From Theodoxus fluviatilis (taxonomy: Eukaryota > Mollusca > Gastropoda > Cycloneritida > Neritidae): a stretch of 64,000 bases of DNA. The stretch covers positions 116,185 through 180,184 of the forward strand of contig JAWQFJ010000640.1 in NCBI GenBank assembly GCA_034096865.1, in the 5' to 3' direction. Below the pieces are notes generated by a model, which searched no databases, was not told where the DNA came from, and worked only from the letters and a program-made list of their open reading frames with translations. Of this stretch, positions 44,104-55,639 are shown one piece after another. Each line of letters starts with the position of its first letter. Position 1 is the first letter of the stretch. The position numbers and the translations under genes are program-made.

Positions 44104-46203
44104 AGACAAGCCCTAAGGAGAAGCATTCTGTCTTGTGACTCATGATGTCTCAAATATCAACCATGTCATTTCTCAATGCCTGTGCAGAGGCATAGATTTT
44201 AATTAACTATGACAAGTCTGTTGGCTAATGTGAATGTGCACCTGGTATTGTTATGATGTCTAAGCCTCCTCTGCCAATATTTGGAGGTGGTGACCCAGGT
44301 TGAACAATATTTGCTGACTGGTCAATCATGGTGGTCAAGGTGACAACGAAATTTTAGATTTCTTGCCAAAACGGTTTTAATGAAAATAACACCCAGCATC
44401 TATGGTCTCCCATGAACAGTTGCAAAGTAGAACAGTTATAAAGATCGAATGAAATATCAATATGTATTGATCATACACTAACAGTAAGTTATTGAGAGTT
44501 TCAAGTTCCTGAGATATATAGCCTAGTTTCCTGTAAAAATCCTAGATCTGAGGGTTTGTCCTAATTAAGTGTCTACATGAAGATAATTGCCTTTTAAGCT
44601 TTAGGCCTTGACATCCATCTGTCCAAATAAGTAATCAGAAATACTGAAAATCCCATCCAAGACCAAGGTGTTCACATACATATCCATAACACAAAGTTGA
44701 AATTTCTTGGCCACATTCACGTAGTTTCCGAAAATTCATAATGTGCCAAAGTTTGAGTTCGGCAAGGATGAACTTACAGATGTCTCATTATCTGTCACCT
44801 GCATGGCCAAAGAGATATCACACAACAACAACTTGAATTCATGTGGGTATACAATGTCTGTTTCAGACTTTCTGTGGCTGGTTAAGCAGGTGATTGAAAC
44901 AGCCAACAGTGGTTTTACTTTGCACAGGTCAGATGAATCCATTGTGAAAAGATTCACACTACAAGGCCTATTCCTCCGTGGATCTGTTCATCCAAAACAA
45001 TCACAATGACAAAAACATCACACCATAGTTTACTGAGGAATTGACATGGCTACATAATGGAAAGTTGTTAATCCTGCTGTCAAACTTTAAATCCTTTCTC
45101 CAGCATCAGTATTCATCATGCATGTGGTTTGAGTACCAGGTAAAGGTTGAAATGTTGCAATGTAAAAGTAAACAACTTGACCTTTTCTTCTACACAAACA
45201 TCACCATGACTCAATCAATGAAAATGAATGTTTGCCCCAGGACAGTAAAACATAATTTATAAATAGAAAAACTGGTTGAAACTGGTGCCCTCTATGTATC
45301 CGGTTCAGTTATGCAAAGAATGTACTGCATGCATTTCCCATTAACTTCGGCCCCTAAACATATAGAGCTTGATTCATGTCACACGGATAAAAAATTAGGG
45401 TACATTGGTAGGAATTTAACATTTTTATTTTCATTTTTAGTTCAAAGAAAGGTTACCCTTTTGTTGATGTGTAAAAACAACAGTTTGTATACACAAGTTT
45501 TTGTGCACTAGGAAAACGTTTCATATATACATAACATTTAATTGCAGTTTTTTTTTAATTTAACTGAAGGATTTGCAAATATAAGGTGTATGCTATTTGT
45601 GTGTGAGTGTGGTTTTTTCAGCAGCAAAAAAAATTAAGTGTAGGGTTGGTGGCAAAATTTAGGGTCAGCTGGGTGACTGGAAACAAACAACTTCCCTTTT
45701 TGGCATTTTCTTCTGGTCGTATGCACAGCTGCAGCATGTCCATAGGCAATCCACATGCATGGCATGCATACCTTACTCAGTAATCCTTTTCCACACAACA
45801 ATTTATATGCTTATTGCAAGGGCCTTCCTGATTGGAAAGACAAAAAATGCCAATAAATTACTAGTTGAGTAGTTCCTTTAATAAAGTTCTGAAGTTGGAC
45901 GAAAGTCTCCTTGCCTCTTTTTTCTACATCAACGAGTCCAACACCGGCCTCCTTTTTCAAGGTAGTTCCTTGGTTGTTTGTTTTTTTGGCCGATTAAAAA
46001 TGAAATATGTCCTCATCCATAAGCCATCATTTGCACAGCTGTTTGCTTCTGTGAAGTTAACCAAACAGAAATCACAGTCATGGATCAGTGCAAACGGAGA
46101 ATTACAGGGTGTAGGCCGGAAATACCTACTGAGGAACTATTCAAAGGAATAGAACACTACAGAGAGCAGGGAAGCCCATACCTAAACATGCATATGTGAG
46201 CAT

Positions 46204-46260
<57 letters not shown>

Positions 46261-46572
46261 CGTTTTCCCCCCACATTTACATTGACTCAGACATCAGCAA
46301 ATGCAACCTGCACAATGCTTTTGCTATGGATATGAAATCCTGAAAATCATTTCTAAATGGATAGGATGCAGAAGCCAGAAAACTCTGTGAAATTTCCCCC
46401 TCTAAATGTTACCAATCCAAACGATGCATTGCCCATGTGTTTGACAGAATTAGCATTAAGGACAGCAAAACATACTCATCATCCATGAACATCGATGATG
46501 GGAAAAGTGGTGTATCAAGCACGTTGCATCGTTTGACATCATGTGGCAAAAATGTAAACAAAACATTCAACT
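44104..46572. other. AT-rich sequence, no gene recognised
   Basis: Several ORFs of 66-95 residues on both strands (44743-45009 and 45865-46152 on the plus strand) have no domain, no splice support and no repeat in the window. A (CA)n lies at 46205-46256. None of the dispersed families found elsewhere is seen here. Confidence 0.4.
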
Positions 46573-47150
46573 CAAATGTAGGGGGACTGCAAATGTAGGG
46601 GGACTGCAAATGTAGGGGGACTGCAAATGTAGGGGGACTGCAAATGTAGGGGGACTGCAAATGTAGGGGGACTGCAAATGTAGGGGGACTGCAAATGTAG
46701 GGGGACTGCAAATGTAGGGGGACTGCAAATGTAGGGGGACTGCAAGTGTAGGGGGACTGCAAATGTAGGGGGACTGCAAATGTAGGGGGACTGCAAATGT
46801 AGGGGGACTGCAAATGTAGGGGGACTGCAAATGTAGGGGGACTGCAAATGTAGGGGGACTGCAAATGTAGGGGGACTGCAAATGTAGGGGGACTGCAAAT
46901 GTAGGGGGACTGCAAATGTAGGGGAACTGCAAATGTAGGGGGACTGCAAATGTAGGGGGACTGCAAATGTAGGGGGACTGCAAATGTAGGGGGACTGCAA
47001 ATGTAGGGGGACTGCAAATGTAGGGGGACTGCAAATGTAGGGGGACTGCAAATGTAGGGGGACTGCAAATGTAGGGGGACTGCAAATGTAGGGGGACTGC
47101 AAATGTAGGGGGACTGCAAATGTAGGGGGACTGCAAGGGGGACTGCAAAT
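46573..47150. repeat. 17-bp minisatellite, about 34 copies
   Basis: Unit AAATGTAGGGGGACTGC, almost invariant, with a partial AAGGGGGACTGC unit at 47134. Each unit has a run of five G. Minus-strand frames with Phe-Ala-Val-Pro-Leu-His-Leu-Gln are repeat artefacts. Confidence 0.95.
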
Positions 47151-48112
47151 GTATGGGGTCTTCTGGCCAGTCTATCAAACAAGGGAGACAACTCCTTTGT
47201 CCACAAAGAACTTAGAGTAATAAGGTTTGCTTCCTGTACTCAACTGACAGAGTCCATCATCAAAAAGAACTCTTCTACAACAGTCCCTGCTGAGAATTTT
47301 GCAAATGTGTGGAAGAGAAAAATTACTAATATGAAACCGTGCATGACACAACCAGGTTACTGTTGCTGGAACAGTGTGTGCAAAAATGTATGTTTCTGTA
47401 TCTTTAGGCTAAAGTTAAATAGCAATCACATGCACTAAATATAATCATTTATCTGGAACATCTGTTAAGAACTAAATACATATGCAGTTGAAAAATCTCA
47501 TTTTGTAATTTTCCAACCAACGGCTATTTTGTTGTTGTTGTTATTTTCTCATGTTCCACCACATGAAAGAAATTACATGTATATGTGTGCAATTCAAGTA
47601 CTTGACAAAGAAACAGACATAAGGGTTTTTTCAGCCAAGGAAACATCAGAGGAGCATAAGACTGGCCTTGATTTTTTTTAAGGCAAACTTTTCTTATCCC
47701 AAGATAAAATCTAAAGTTCTTTCCTTTTACATTAAGTATTCCACATGTACTTAACATTGATAGACATTAATTAATAGCCAAAGAAAGATCAATGGCTGAC
47801 TAGATGGTCAATTTATCAAACTTTACAAGGTGTTCATCATAATGTTAAGAAGAAATTAGACCCATTGCAGCATCCCTCTGATCAAATCAGCTCATCATCT
47901 ACTGTAACTGCCCCCCTCCTTACCACACCTTACAATGATGATGCAATATACAACAAGGTGGTAATTAAGTCATGCAACCACAGTGAGATTTGTACAAGTA
48001 GGTATGATGTAATCCTTTTAACCCAAACAGTTACTTTTTTATAGAGACAATTAATAATGATGTAATGGGCATGACACTACACACACACACACACACACAC
48101 ACCCTTCTCTCA

Positions 48113-48204
<92 letters not shown>

Positions 48205-48226
48205 CATGCATGGTCGCACACACTTA

Positions 48227-48262
<36 letters not shown>

Positions 48263-49050
48263 ATATATATATATATAGCCTTAACAAGCTGAGGGCATGA
48301 CTTGCAAAGTCATGTCGCACTCTCACCTCCATTCCCCTATGCTGTCAGCGTCCCCAATGCTGTGAACATCTCCATGGCTGTGAACGTCCCCGTGGCTGTG
48401 GACACAGTCGTGGTCGTCCATAGCGTACGTAGTTACGTAGTATACCGTCACTCGAGGCGTCCTGATGGGCTACCCCCAGTTCGAACAGTCGCGCATTTAC
48501 GGGACTGGCATACACCGACGACACTGCAAGCTTTCGATCTTGCGTAATACAGGTTTTTCATTGCGTCCTAAAATTTAACTGCAAACGCATTTTGCAAACA
48601 GGATCAAGGAACGCAGTACTCTCGATCACTCTCACCGAACGACAGCCCGACTGATGGGGCGAGCGGTGACAATCTATTTATAATCGCGTCTCCGGCAGCT
48701 GTGATATTCCCATGAAGATGAGCGCAGGATTTGAACGCACACAAAAATTCTGCAAGTCATTGCGCTGAAGCAGCACTTGCTTACGTAATACATCGGGTAG
48801 GTGGCACTAAAACGCAGGGAATGAGAGCACAAAGCCATGAGAAAAGTTCGAAGACGATTCGCAGACATCGCCTGCTCCCGCACAAAAGCAAAGCATCACG
48901 CTCGTTGCGAGCAACGCATCAAGGGCAGACAACTGCTACCTCGATCTGTCTTGTGTGCATCGTGAGCGATTACTGACGGTGTTTAGGGGGTGAACAGATT
49001 TACTGAAATGAACAAGAATTTAAGGCTGAGGCAGACTGTTGTGAGGCACA
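47151..49050. other. no gene; compound microsatellites
   Basis: 48076-48275 holds (CA)n, (CT)n, (CA)n, (CT)n and (TA)n in succession. The rest is unassigned. 48300-48980 has only ORFs without domains. Confidence 0.5.
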
Positions 49051-49120
49051 GAGTAGAGTAGAGTAGATTCTTCGGCCTTCTTAGGCGTCCAGGGCCTGTT
49101 GCCGATTCTGATGGTTCTCT
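49050..49120 (-). repeat. LINE 3'-tail fragment with (AGAGT)n
   Basis: AGAGTAGAGTAGAGTAG then TTCGGCCTTCTTAGGCGTCC. It resembles the end of the LINE at 19650 (AGATAGATAG then TCTTAGGCCGCG), so it is probably the inverted end of a related element. Confidence 0.4.
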
Positions 49121-49143
49121 GGCTGTAGTTTCATTGCTCTTAC

Positions 49144-49178
<35 letters not shown>

Positions 49179-49379
49179 TCTACTTGTATAGCGCACGTAT
49201 CCATGCTGGCAGCATGCTCAAGGCGCTTAAGCCGATGTTGAGGCTGTCTCTCAGTGTGTAGTGTCTCAAGTCAATGAGACCAGTCTCCTGCTGCCAAGGG
49301 CGCTGGCACACTGTTTTCCACAAAGGAGAAATTGTGCGTGCTGGGTCTTCTGTCCAGGCCTAGTCTTTTTCACTTGTGA

Positions 49380-50668
49380 AAAAAAAGAAAGAAGGCCTAA
49401 TTGCTGTGCAGCATCTACGACAATGGTTCTTCCAGCTTGAACATATATCTCTGCAAATGCTTGTCCACTCTGTTTTTAAAAGAGTTCAGGCTCGGTGCCT
49501 CAGCTACGCTGCCTGGGAGGCTGTTCCACATGATTATAATTCGCTGGGTAAAGAAATGCTGTCGTAATGCCGTGTTGCGTCGGTTTTTTTTCATTAGCTT
49601 GTAGGCGTGACCTCTTGTAACCCTATTGTCATCGTAGGACAACAGATTCTCTCCTATCTGGTACATGCCGTGCGTATACTTGTACATTTCTATTAGGTCG
49701 CCTCTTGTTCTTCTGAAGCACAGACTATATATAGGGAGCCTCATCTTGACAAATCTTTGTTCATATGTGAGATCCTTCAATCCCGGAATTATTTTTGTGG
49801 CCCTCCTCTGTACTCCCTCAACGAGTTTTTTTGTCTCTTTCCAGTTTGGGTGCCCATACTACTACGTTTCCAAACTCTAGGTGCGGTCGTACTAGTGCTA
49901 TGAGCAGTAGCTTCATGGATTCACAGTCCAATTAAGTGTTCGTAAGATCGCCGGATGAGACCCAATAGTATATTTGCTTTGTTCACTTGCGTTTCGATGT
50001 GTTGGGAGAACTTCAGTTCACTATCTATCTGCACTTCTAGGTCTCTGCACTCTAGTCTCTTCAAGCGTCACCCTTTCTTGACTGCCATGCTTTCTCATTT
50101 CATATTTTCTTTTAGAGTTGTTTTTACCTAGGTGTAGCACCTTACACTTGTCCGCATAGAAGCGCATTGTTTATAAGGTTCCTCATCCGAGGAGACTTTC
50201 TTCTGGCCGTCTTTCAGGTCTGCAATACCCTCTCTTGTTCTAAGTTACTCTTAGCGTATGAGAAGAACGCTTTTGGATTCTGTTTCACATTCCTGGCAAT
50301 TATCTTTTCATGTGTTTTAACTGCGGCTCTGCCGCTACTTTTGACTTGGTTTCTGGCCCTAGTATAGATCAGATAATCTGTGCCTTCCCGGGTTTGTAGG
50401 TACTTCCTGCATGTATGCCTGCTTCTTTTTCTTAATCTTAGCCATGAGTTCATTGTTCAGGCCGATTTTTCCCAGTTCCAACCCTCACTTTGGGTATACT
50501 CTTCTCTACTGCTGCCATAACAGTATCCTTAACAGCAGACCAAGCCTGGTGCACATTCATGTCCCTAATACCAGCCACAATCTTTTGAGAATCAATACTC
50601 TCCCTTAGTTTGTCCTAGTCACCCTTAGCGTAGTTGAAAGGGGAAATATTCACCATTCTCTGCATAGC
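49380..50668 (-). pseudogene. CR1-like RT, linker and C-terminal part, core deleted
   Basis: From 50660 the minus strand encodes MVNISPFNYAKGD and VKDTVMAAVEKSIPKVRV, then SWLRLRKRSRHTCRKYLQTR and KNPKAFFSYAKSNLEQERVL-like sequence up to SSDEEP. At about 50177 it jumps to FYADKCKVLHLGKNN, normally well downstream of the catalytic YADD box. It then gives LTYEQRFVKMRLPIYSLCFR, RRTRGDLIEMYKYTHGMYQI and FFTQRIIIMWNSLPG. The palm with its Asp pair is therefore missing. Several stops and frameshifts confirm a dead copy. Confidence 0.8.
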
Positions 50669-51588
50669 ATCTGAGATTAAAGAGTAGTGTCTGGTGGTGA
50701 CTCTTGCCCAACGGGGCCTCATGCCTAATAGTGTCAATCATTGCCTGTTCGCTGCATAGCATCTGAGATTAAAGAGTAGTGTCTGGTGGTGACTCTTGCC
50801 CAACGGGGCCTCATGCCTAATAGTGTCAATCATTGCCTGTTCGCTGCATAGCATCTGAGGTTAAAGAGTAGTGTCTGGTGGTGACTCTTGCCCAACGGGG
50901 CCTCATGCCTAATAGTGTCAATCATTGCCTGTTCGCTGCATAGCATCTGAGATTAAAGAGTAGTGTCTGGTGGTGACTCTTGCCCAACGGGGCCTCATGC
51001 CTAATAGTGTCAATCATTGCCTGTTCGCTGCATAGCATCTGAGATTAAAGAGTAGTGTCTGGTGGTGACTCTTGCCCAACGGGGCCTCATGCCTAATAGT
51101 GTCAATCATTGCCTGTTCGCTGCATAGCATCTGAGGTTAAAGAGTAGTGTCTGGTGGTGACTCTTGCCCAACGGGGCCTCATGCCTAATAGTGTCAATCG
51201 TTGCCTGTTCGCTGCATAGCATCTGAGGTTAAAGAGTAGTGTCTGGTGGTGACTCTTGCCCAACGGGGCCTCATGCCTAATAGTGTCAATCATTGCCTGT
51301 TCGCTGCATAGCATCTGAGATTAAAGAGTAGTGTCTGGTGGTGACTCTTGCCCAACGGGGCCTCATGCCTAATAGTGTCAATCATTGCCTGTTCGCTGCA
51401 TAGCATCTGAGATTAAAGAGTAGTGTCTGGTGGTGACTCTTGACCAACGGGGCCTCATGCCTAATAGTGTCAATCATTGCCTGTTCGCTGCATAGCATCT
51501 GAGATTAAAGAGTAGTGTCTGGTGGTGACTCTTGACCAACGGGGCCTCATGCCTAATAGTGTCAATCATTGCCTGTTCGCTGGTAAAA
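50669..51588. repeat. 92-bp tandem repeat, ten copies, inside the LINE
   Basis: ATCTGAG(A/G)TTAAAGAG recurs at 50669, 50761, 50853 and every 92 bp to 51497, with one to three differences per unit. The unit is LINE ORF2 sequence just after the endonuclease (EQAMIDTIRHEAPL on the minus strand). 92 is not a multiple of three, so each added unit shifts the frame. Confidence 0.95.
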
Positions 51589-52391
51589 ATCAAATCTAAA
51601 ACATTCGGGGTTTGTTCTGCTCTATCATGTGTGGGCGCGCTCACATGCTGGATCAAGAACGAGTCTCTGACCGCCTCCACAAACAAGGATGCTGGGTGTT
51701 GGAGGTTCCTGGGTGAGGCATCATCTGTCCATTTAATCTCAGGGTGGTTGAAATCACCGACAATCAGCACATGCGATCTTTTCTCAGACATACTTGACAG
51801 CAATTTGTTTACTGATGCATCATTAACTTTAGTACTGTTCGGAAACCTATACACCACGCCTATCAGAAGGCTATCTCTGTCCCTCAGAGGCAATTCACAC
51901 CAAACTGATTCATTAGCGGCCTGATTCTCTCTTGTCAATCTCACTGGTTGTGCTGTATATTTTTTTCTGATCCACACGGTTACACCTCTCTGACTGCCCA
52001 CAACAGTCAGATTATGAAAACAGCCAATGTCTGGGAGCTGCAATTCTGCTGGCTGTATTTGTCCCTTATGATTTTTTGGCAACGTTTCTGTAACACAGAT
52101 AATGTCTGGGCATTCGCATTCTATCATAGTTAAAAGTTCACTTCTCTTATTGATCACAGAGTCTGCGTTTGTGTAAAAGCACTTTAAGATGCTGGGTTTA
52201 AGAGAACTATCTGCATTATTTACAGTTCTGGCTCTATGTACAGGTTGATTAGCTCGTCTACCTTTGCTGGGTTTAAGAAAACTCTTTACATTATTTACAG
52301 TTCTGTCTCTATGTACAGGTTGACTAGATTGTCTACCTTTGCTGGGTTTAAGAGAACTATTTACATTATTTACAGTTCTGTCTCTATGCAC
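51583..52391 (-). pseudogene. LINE endonuclease domain (CR1-like ORF2 N-terminus)
   Basis: The N-terminal part has three in-frame 25-residue repeats (RTVNN-SSLKPSKGR type, 52200-52400). The endonuclease follows: LKCFYTNADSVINKRSELL, PDIICVTET, SLLIGVVYRFPNS, VLIVGDFNHPEIKW, and LDLIFT near the end. VTET, VYR-P, GDFN and LDLIFT are landmarks of the EEP (APE-like) endonuclease of non-LTR elements, which nicks the target DNA. The domain itself is uninterrupted, but the reading frame leads into the 92-bp expansion. Confidence 0.85.
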
Positions 52392-52406
52392 AGGTTTACT
52401 AGCTTG

Positions 52407-52930
52407 TCAACCGTTGGTCACGCCCCGTCCCACGGCGGCTAACTGCTCTCTGGCTGGAGGTTCGGGTCTTTCATCAGCCCGCTTGGAGTTTTGAGGGTCT
52501 CTTCCCATGTCTTTCTTGCTGTGTCCACCACTCTCCCGTGCCTGATTACCCAAAATTCTCTCTCCCCCCCCCTTTTTTCCGCAGTCTCTTTCCTCCTCCT
52601 CTCTCTCTCCTCCATCAACCTCCTTCTCTGTTCCCTCTCTAGGGGTGGCGTCCTGTTTAACGTAAATGTTCTTGAGTTCTGGGTTTTCGTGGAGCTTTCT
52701 TGCTGCTCTCAGAGTCTGAGTGACCATCCTGTTTTCTGTGACCGCTATCAGCAAGGGTCGGATTGCCTGGTTTTCCCTAGCTTGATTTACACGAAGCCTT
52801 CTGCAGGTTGTGATCTCTATTTCTACGCCAAGGGTCTTGCTACAAAACGTCTTTAAGGAAAGCTGTCTCCGCCTCGATCCTATCACTCGCCTCAGAAGCT
52901 TCGCTTTCGGGGACCCCAAACCAGACTAGG
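52407..52930 (-). pseudogene. LINE ORF1, C-terminal RRM-like part
   Basis: Begins LVWFGVPESEASEASDRIEA just after the family N insertion, continues RRLRVNQARENQAIRPLLIA, AARKLHENPELKNIYVKQD and TPREGTEKE, and ends in a Glu/Arg/Gly-rich tail. (F)GVPES ... RPLL(I/V) ... A(R)KL ... (I/V)YV..D.TP is the pattern of the nucleic-acid-binding part of L1/CR1-type ORF1 proteins. The frame is intact to its stop. Confidence 0.75.
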
Positions 52931-53776
52931 TTTTTGACTCACATGCGAAGCAAAAGTGAGTCTATGTACTCACCCGTTTCGTCCGTCCGGGCGTCCGGGC
53001 GTCCGAAAACTTTAACGTTGGATTTTTCTCTGAGACTTATAAGTCTATCAATACCAAATGTGGCATGATGGTGTATGATGACAAGGCCTCAAAAAACATA
53101 CATAGTGACTTGTCCTTGCTTCAAGGTCAAGGTCGCAGGGGCCATAAATGTTGTCTAAAAACAGTAATTTTTCACATTTTCTCAATTTTCTCTGAAGTTT
53201 TTGAGATTGGATACCTCACCTATATATGGTATATAGGGCAAAGTAAGCCCTATCTTTTGATACCAGTTTGGTTGACTTTGCTTCAAGGTCAAGGTCACAG
53301 GAGCTCTTCAAAGTTGGATTGTATACATATTTTGAAGTGACCTTGACCCTGAACTATGGAAGATAACTGTTTCAAACGTAATAATTATGTGGGGCACATG
53401 TTATACCTTCATCATGAGACACATTTGGTCACATATCATCAAGGTCAAGGTCACTTTGACCCTTATGAAATGTGACCAAAATGGGGTAGTGAACCACTAA
53501 AAGTGACCATATCTCATGGTAGAAAGTGCCAATAAGCACCATTGTGGTTCCTATGTCTTGAATTAACAGCTTTGTGTTGCATGACCTTGGATGACCTTGA
53601 TCTTGTGTCAAGGTCACATGTATTTTGGTAGGAAAAAAGTGTAAAGCATTTCTTAGTGTATGATGTCATTGGTAGGTTTAGTTGTTTGACCTTAACCTTG
53701 AAGGTCACCTGAAGGTCAGGGTCATATAAAGGTCAAGGTCAAGCATGTGAGTCGTATGGGCTTTGCCCTTCTTGTT
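52931..53776 (-). mobile_element. family N, copy 5, inserted in LINE ORF1
   Basis: Complete copy from TTTTTGACTCACATGCGAAG to GGGCTTTGCCCTTCTTGTT in minus orientation. It splits ORF1 between RERRRNKKG and LVWFGVPES. This proves that the family was still moving after the LINE arrived and gives a second pair of clean borders. Confidence 0.9.
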
Positions 53777-54421
53777 CCTTCTTCTTTCTCTGTCCGTCAT
53801 CTCTTTCAAGTTCGCTACTCTCTCCTCTTCCACAATCTCTTTGAAACTTTCAACTGTTCTCATGCTCTCAGTGACCTTGGCTACTTGTGGCTGCTGGATT
53901 TTCTTAACAATCGCCTCCACTGCATCAATGAGTTTAGCTGACATGATACCCTCCTCTAGGTTGTCGACCCTAGCCTGAACTGAGTCTAATTTGGCCTGGA
54001 ATTCACTGTGCATGAGTTGGTAATGATGTTTGCATCTTTCTTCTATACTGTTGTCAGTTCTGACAGCTGCAAGTGCCGCGGCATCACAGTCCCTACAGTA
54101 CCAATGGAAAGCTGTGCTGTTTTTCATTCGGGAGAGAACGTCGTACTCGATTTCTGAGATATCAGCGCACGTCAAGCATGCATGACCTTCACATCTTTCA
54201 CATTCCAACGCTCTATCCTCAGGGTCATCGAAAGTTGTTTGACAAAATTTGCAAAGCCATAGATCGTCTGACTCCATAATGCTTTGATTGGCTTGGTGTT
54301 GAGTGTCTGTAGAAGGTGACGCTCCCTTGTTGTTTGGAAGAGGTTTCCCATTACAATACAAACTCTTTAACGTATTCATAATTGCACACGCCATATGCAC
54401 CCACCACCCCACCACCCCCAA
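53777..54421 (-). pseudogene. LINE ORF1, N-terminal PHD-finger part
   Basis: Reading from a probable start at 54379 or 54421, the frame encodes LWLCKFCQTTFDDPEDRALE, CERCEGHACLTC and FHWYCRDC: four Cys pairs with a His in the C4-H-C3 order of a PHD finger. A heptad-rich segment follows (VRTDNSIEERCKHHYQLMHS, LDSVQARVDNLEEGI), likely a coiled coil. PHD-type ORF1 proteins are known from CR1-clade LINEs. The frame is open up to the family N insertion. Confidence 0.8.
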
Positions 54422-55203
54422 AAATCAATATCTTAAATAAGTGGGGGAAAGAGACCATAACACACATAAATAGATATATTCGTAGCATTTCGCTTCAGTG
54501 GGCAAATTCTACAACCCATCCACCCACATCTCTATTTAAAAAAAGACAGGAAAAAAGCCCAGAAAGCAGCAACAGAGGCAGAGACACAAACTGACACTCA
54601 CCTCGAGAAGGAAGCAACTCTGGGACTGAAGGGGTGCCACAGGGCAGGCGCAAGAACAACGACAGTGATTTGTATGCAGTGACGTTCGATCCCTCGTGTC
54701 TGGGACTCCGGTCATATGCACGGAGGACAGGAAACCATTTCCCCGAGCGCCGCTGCCCACTTGCCCATTCCGAGGGATAAATTAAGTCACAAGCACAGCC
54801 TCCCTCGCAAAGGTTCTGGGGAGCAATCTAGAGCAGTACGCAGTAGAGAGGAGAGAACCAACTCGAGGAGGGATCGGTCGTCGCTAGTTATAAATTGATG
54901 AATACGCTGTCCTCTTATGTGAGGAGGGAGTTGGTTTCGTGCTGGAGACCGGAGGAAGGCTATATTGATATGAAGGGAAAAAAATTTCTTGCACCGTCGA
55001 GTCGACACAGAAAAATGACGGTTGATGGCGCTATCGAGAGGATCGACATGTCTGAACAAAATATGCGCATTCTACGAATTTAAATCGACGTGTTACGTTA
55101 CACAGATCAAAATGAGTACAGGCATGAATAAATGGCTGGTTGGTTAGTAGTGATCGAAGGGGAGAGGTAGGCTACGAACTCACGCACGCACGCAAGCACG
55201 CAC

Positions 55204-55205
<2 letters not shown>
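54422..55205. other. possible LINE 5' end and flank
   Basis: No coding exon recognised. The 5' untranslated region of the CR1-like LINE may extend into this stretch, but no border could be set. Confidence 0.3.
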
Positions 55206-55267
<62 letters not shown>

Positions 55268-55273
55268 TGAGAG

Positions 55274-55354
<81 letters not shown>
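55206..55354. repeat. (GA)n microsatellite
   Basis: GAGA run of about 150 bp with a GTCAGTGAGAGAGTCA interruption. Confidence 0.95.
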
Positions 55355-55358
<4 letters not shown>

Positions 55359-55639
55359 TTTATTCAATAGGCCGACAGCCGATTTGAAATTGATGAACAA
55401 TTTGGGTGTGTCAACATGCACATCTCCAACTTTAGTCATAAATGAATATCAGGATAGAAGTTGCACTAATACAGTGTATTATTAAGTTCTATCAATGTAC
55501 ATGAACATCAATTTTCTCCTCTCTAAGTTTCAAGGCGTAGAAAATAAACATGGCTACATCCCTTGTTGTCCGGAGAGTTGATCCCTTCAAAATCCACCTA
55601 ACTTGCCTCGATCTTTAGATATGGATGTATGTGGGGTGT

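Larger units (their letters stand above)
49145..54421 (-). mobile_element. CR1-like LINE, nearly full length, disrupted
   Basis: Order on the minus strand: ORF1 with PHD finger and RRM-like part (54421-52407), apurinic-type endonuclease (52391-51583), linker, RT thumb/C-terminus (50660-49380), 3' motif AAGCGCCTTGAGCATG and an (ATC)n tail at 49145-49179. Three lesions: family N inserted in ORF1 (52931-53776), a ten-copy 92-bp expansion (50669-51588), and loss of the RT catalytic core near 50177. The 5' end beyond 54421 and the target duplication were not defined. Confidence 0.85.

Noticed and set aside
43390..44145. Frames of over 230 codons across the 19-bp array
   Set aside because: Five or more frames on both strands are open; 19 bp is not a codon multiple and nothing supports splicing.
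44736..45009. Overlapping ORFs on both strands (73 and 88 codons)
   Set aside because: Plausible composition on both strands but no recognisable motif; cannot choose a strand.
46409..47206. 265-codon minus frame with Phe-Ala-Val-Pro-Leu repeats
   Set aside because: A product of the 17-bp minisatellite; three 17-bp units make 17 codons in every frame, so openness carries no information.
50669..51588. Possible CRISPR array (regular 92-bp repeats)
   Set aside because: Whole 92-bp units are repeated without unique spacers, inside a eukaryotic LINE.
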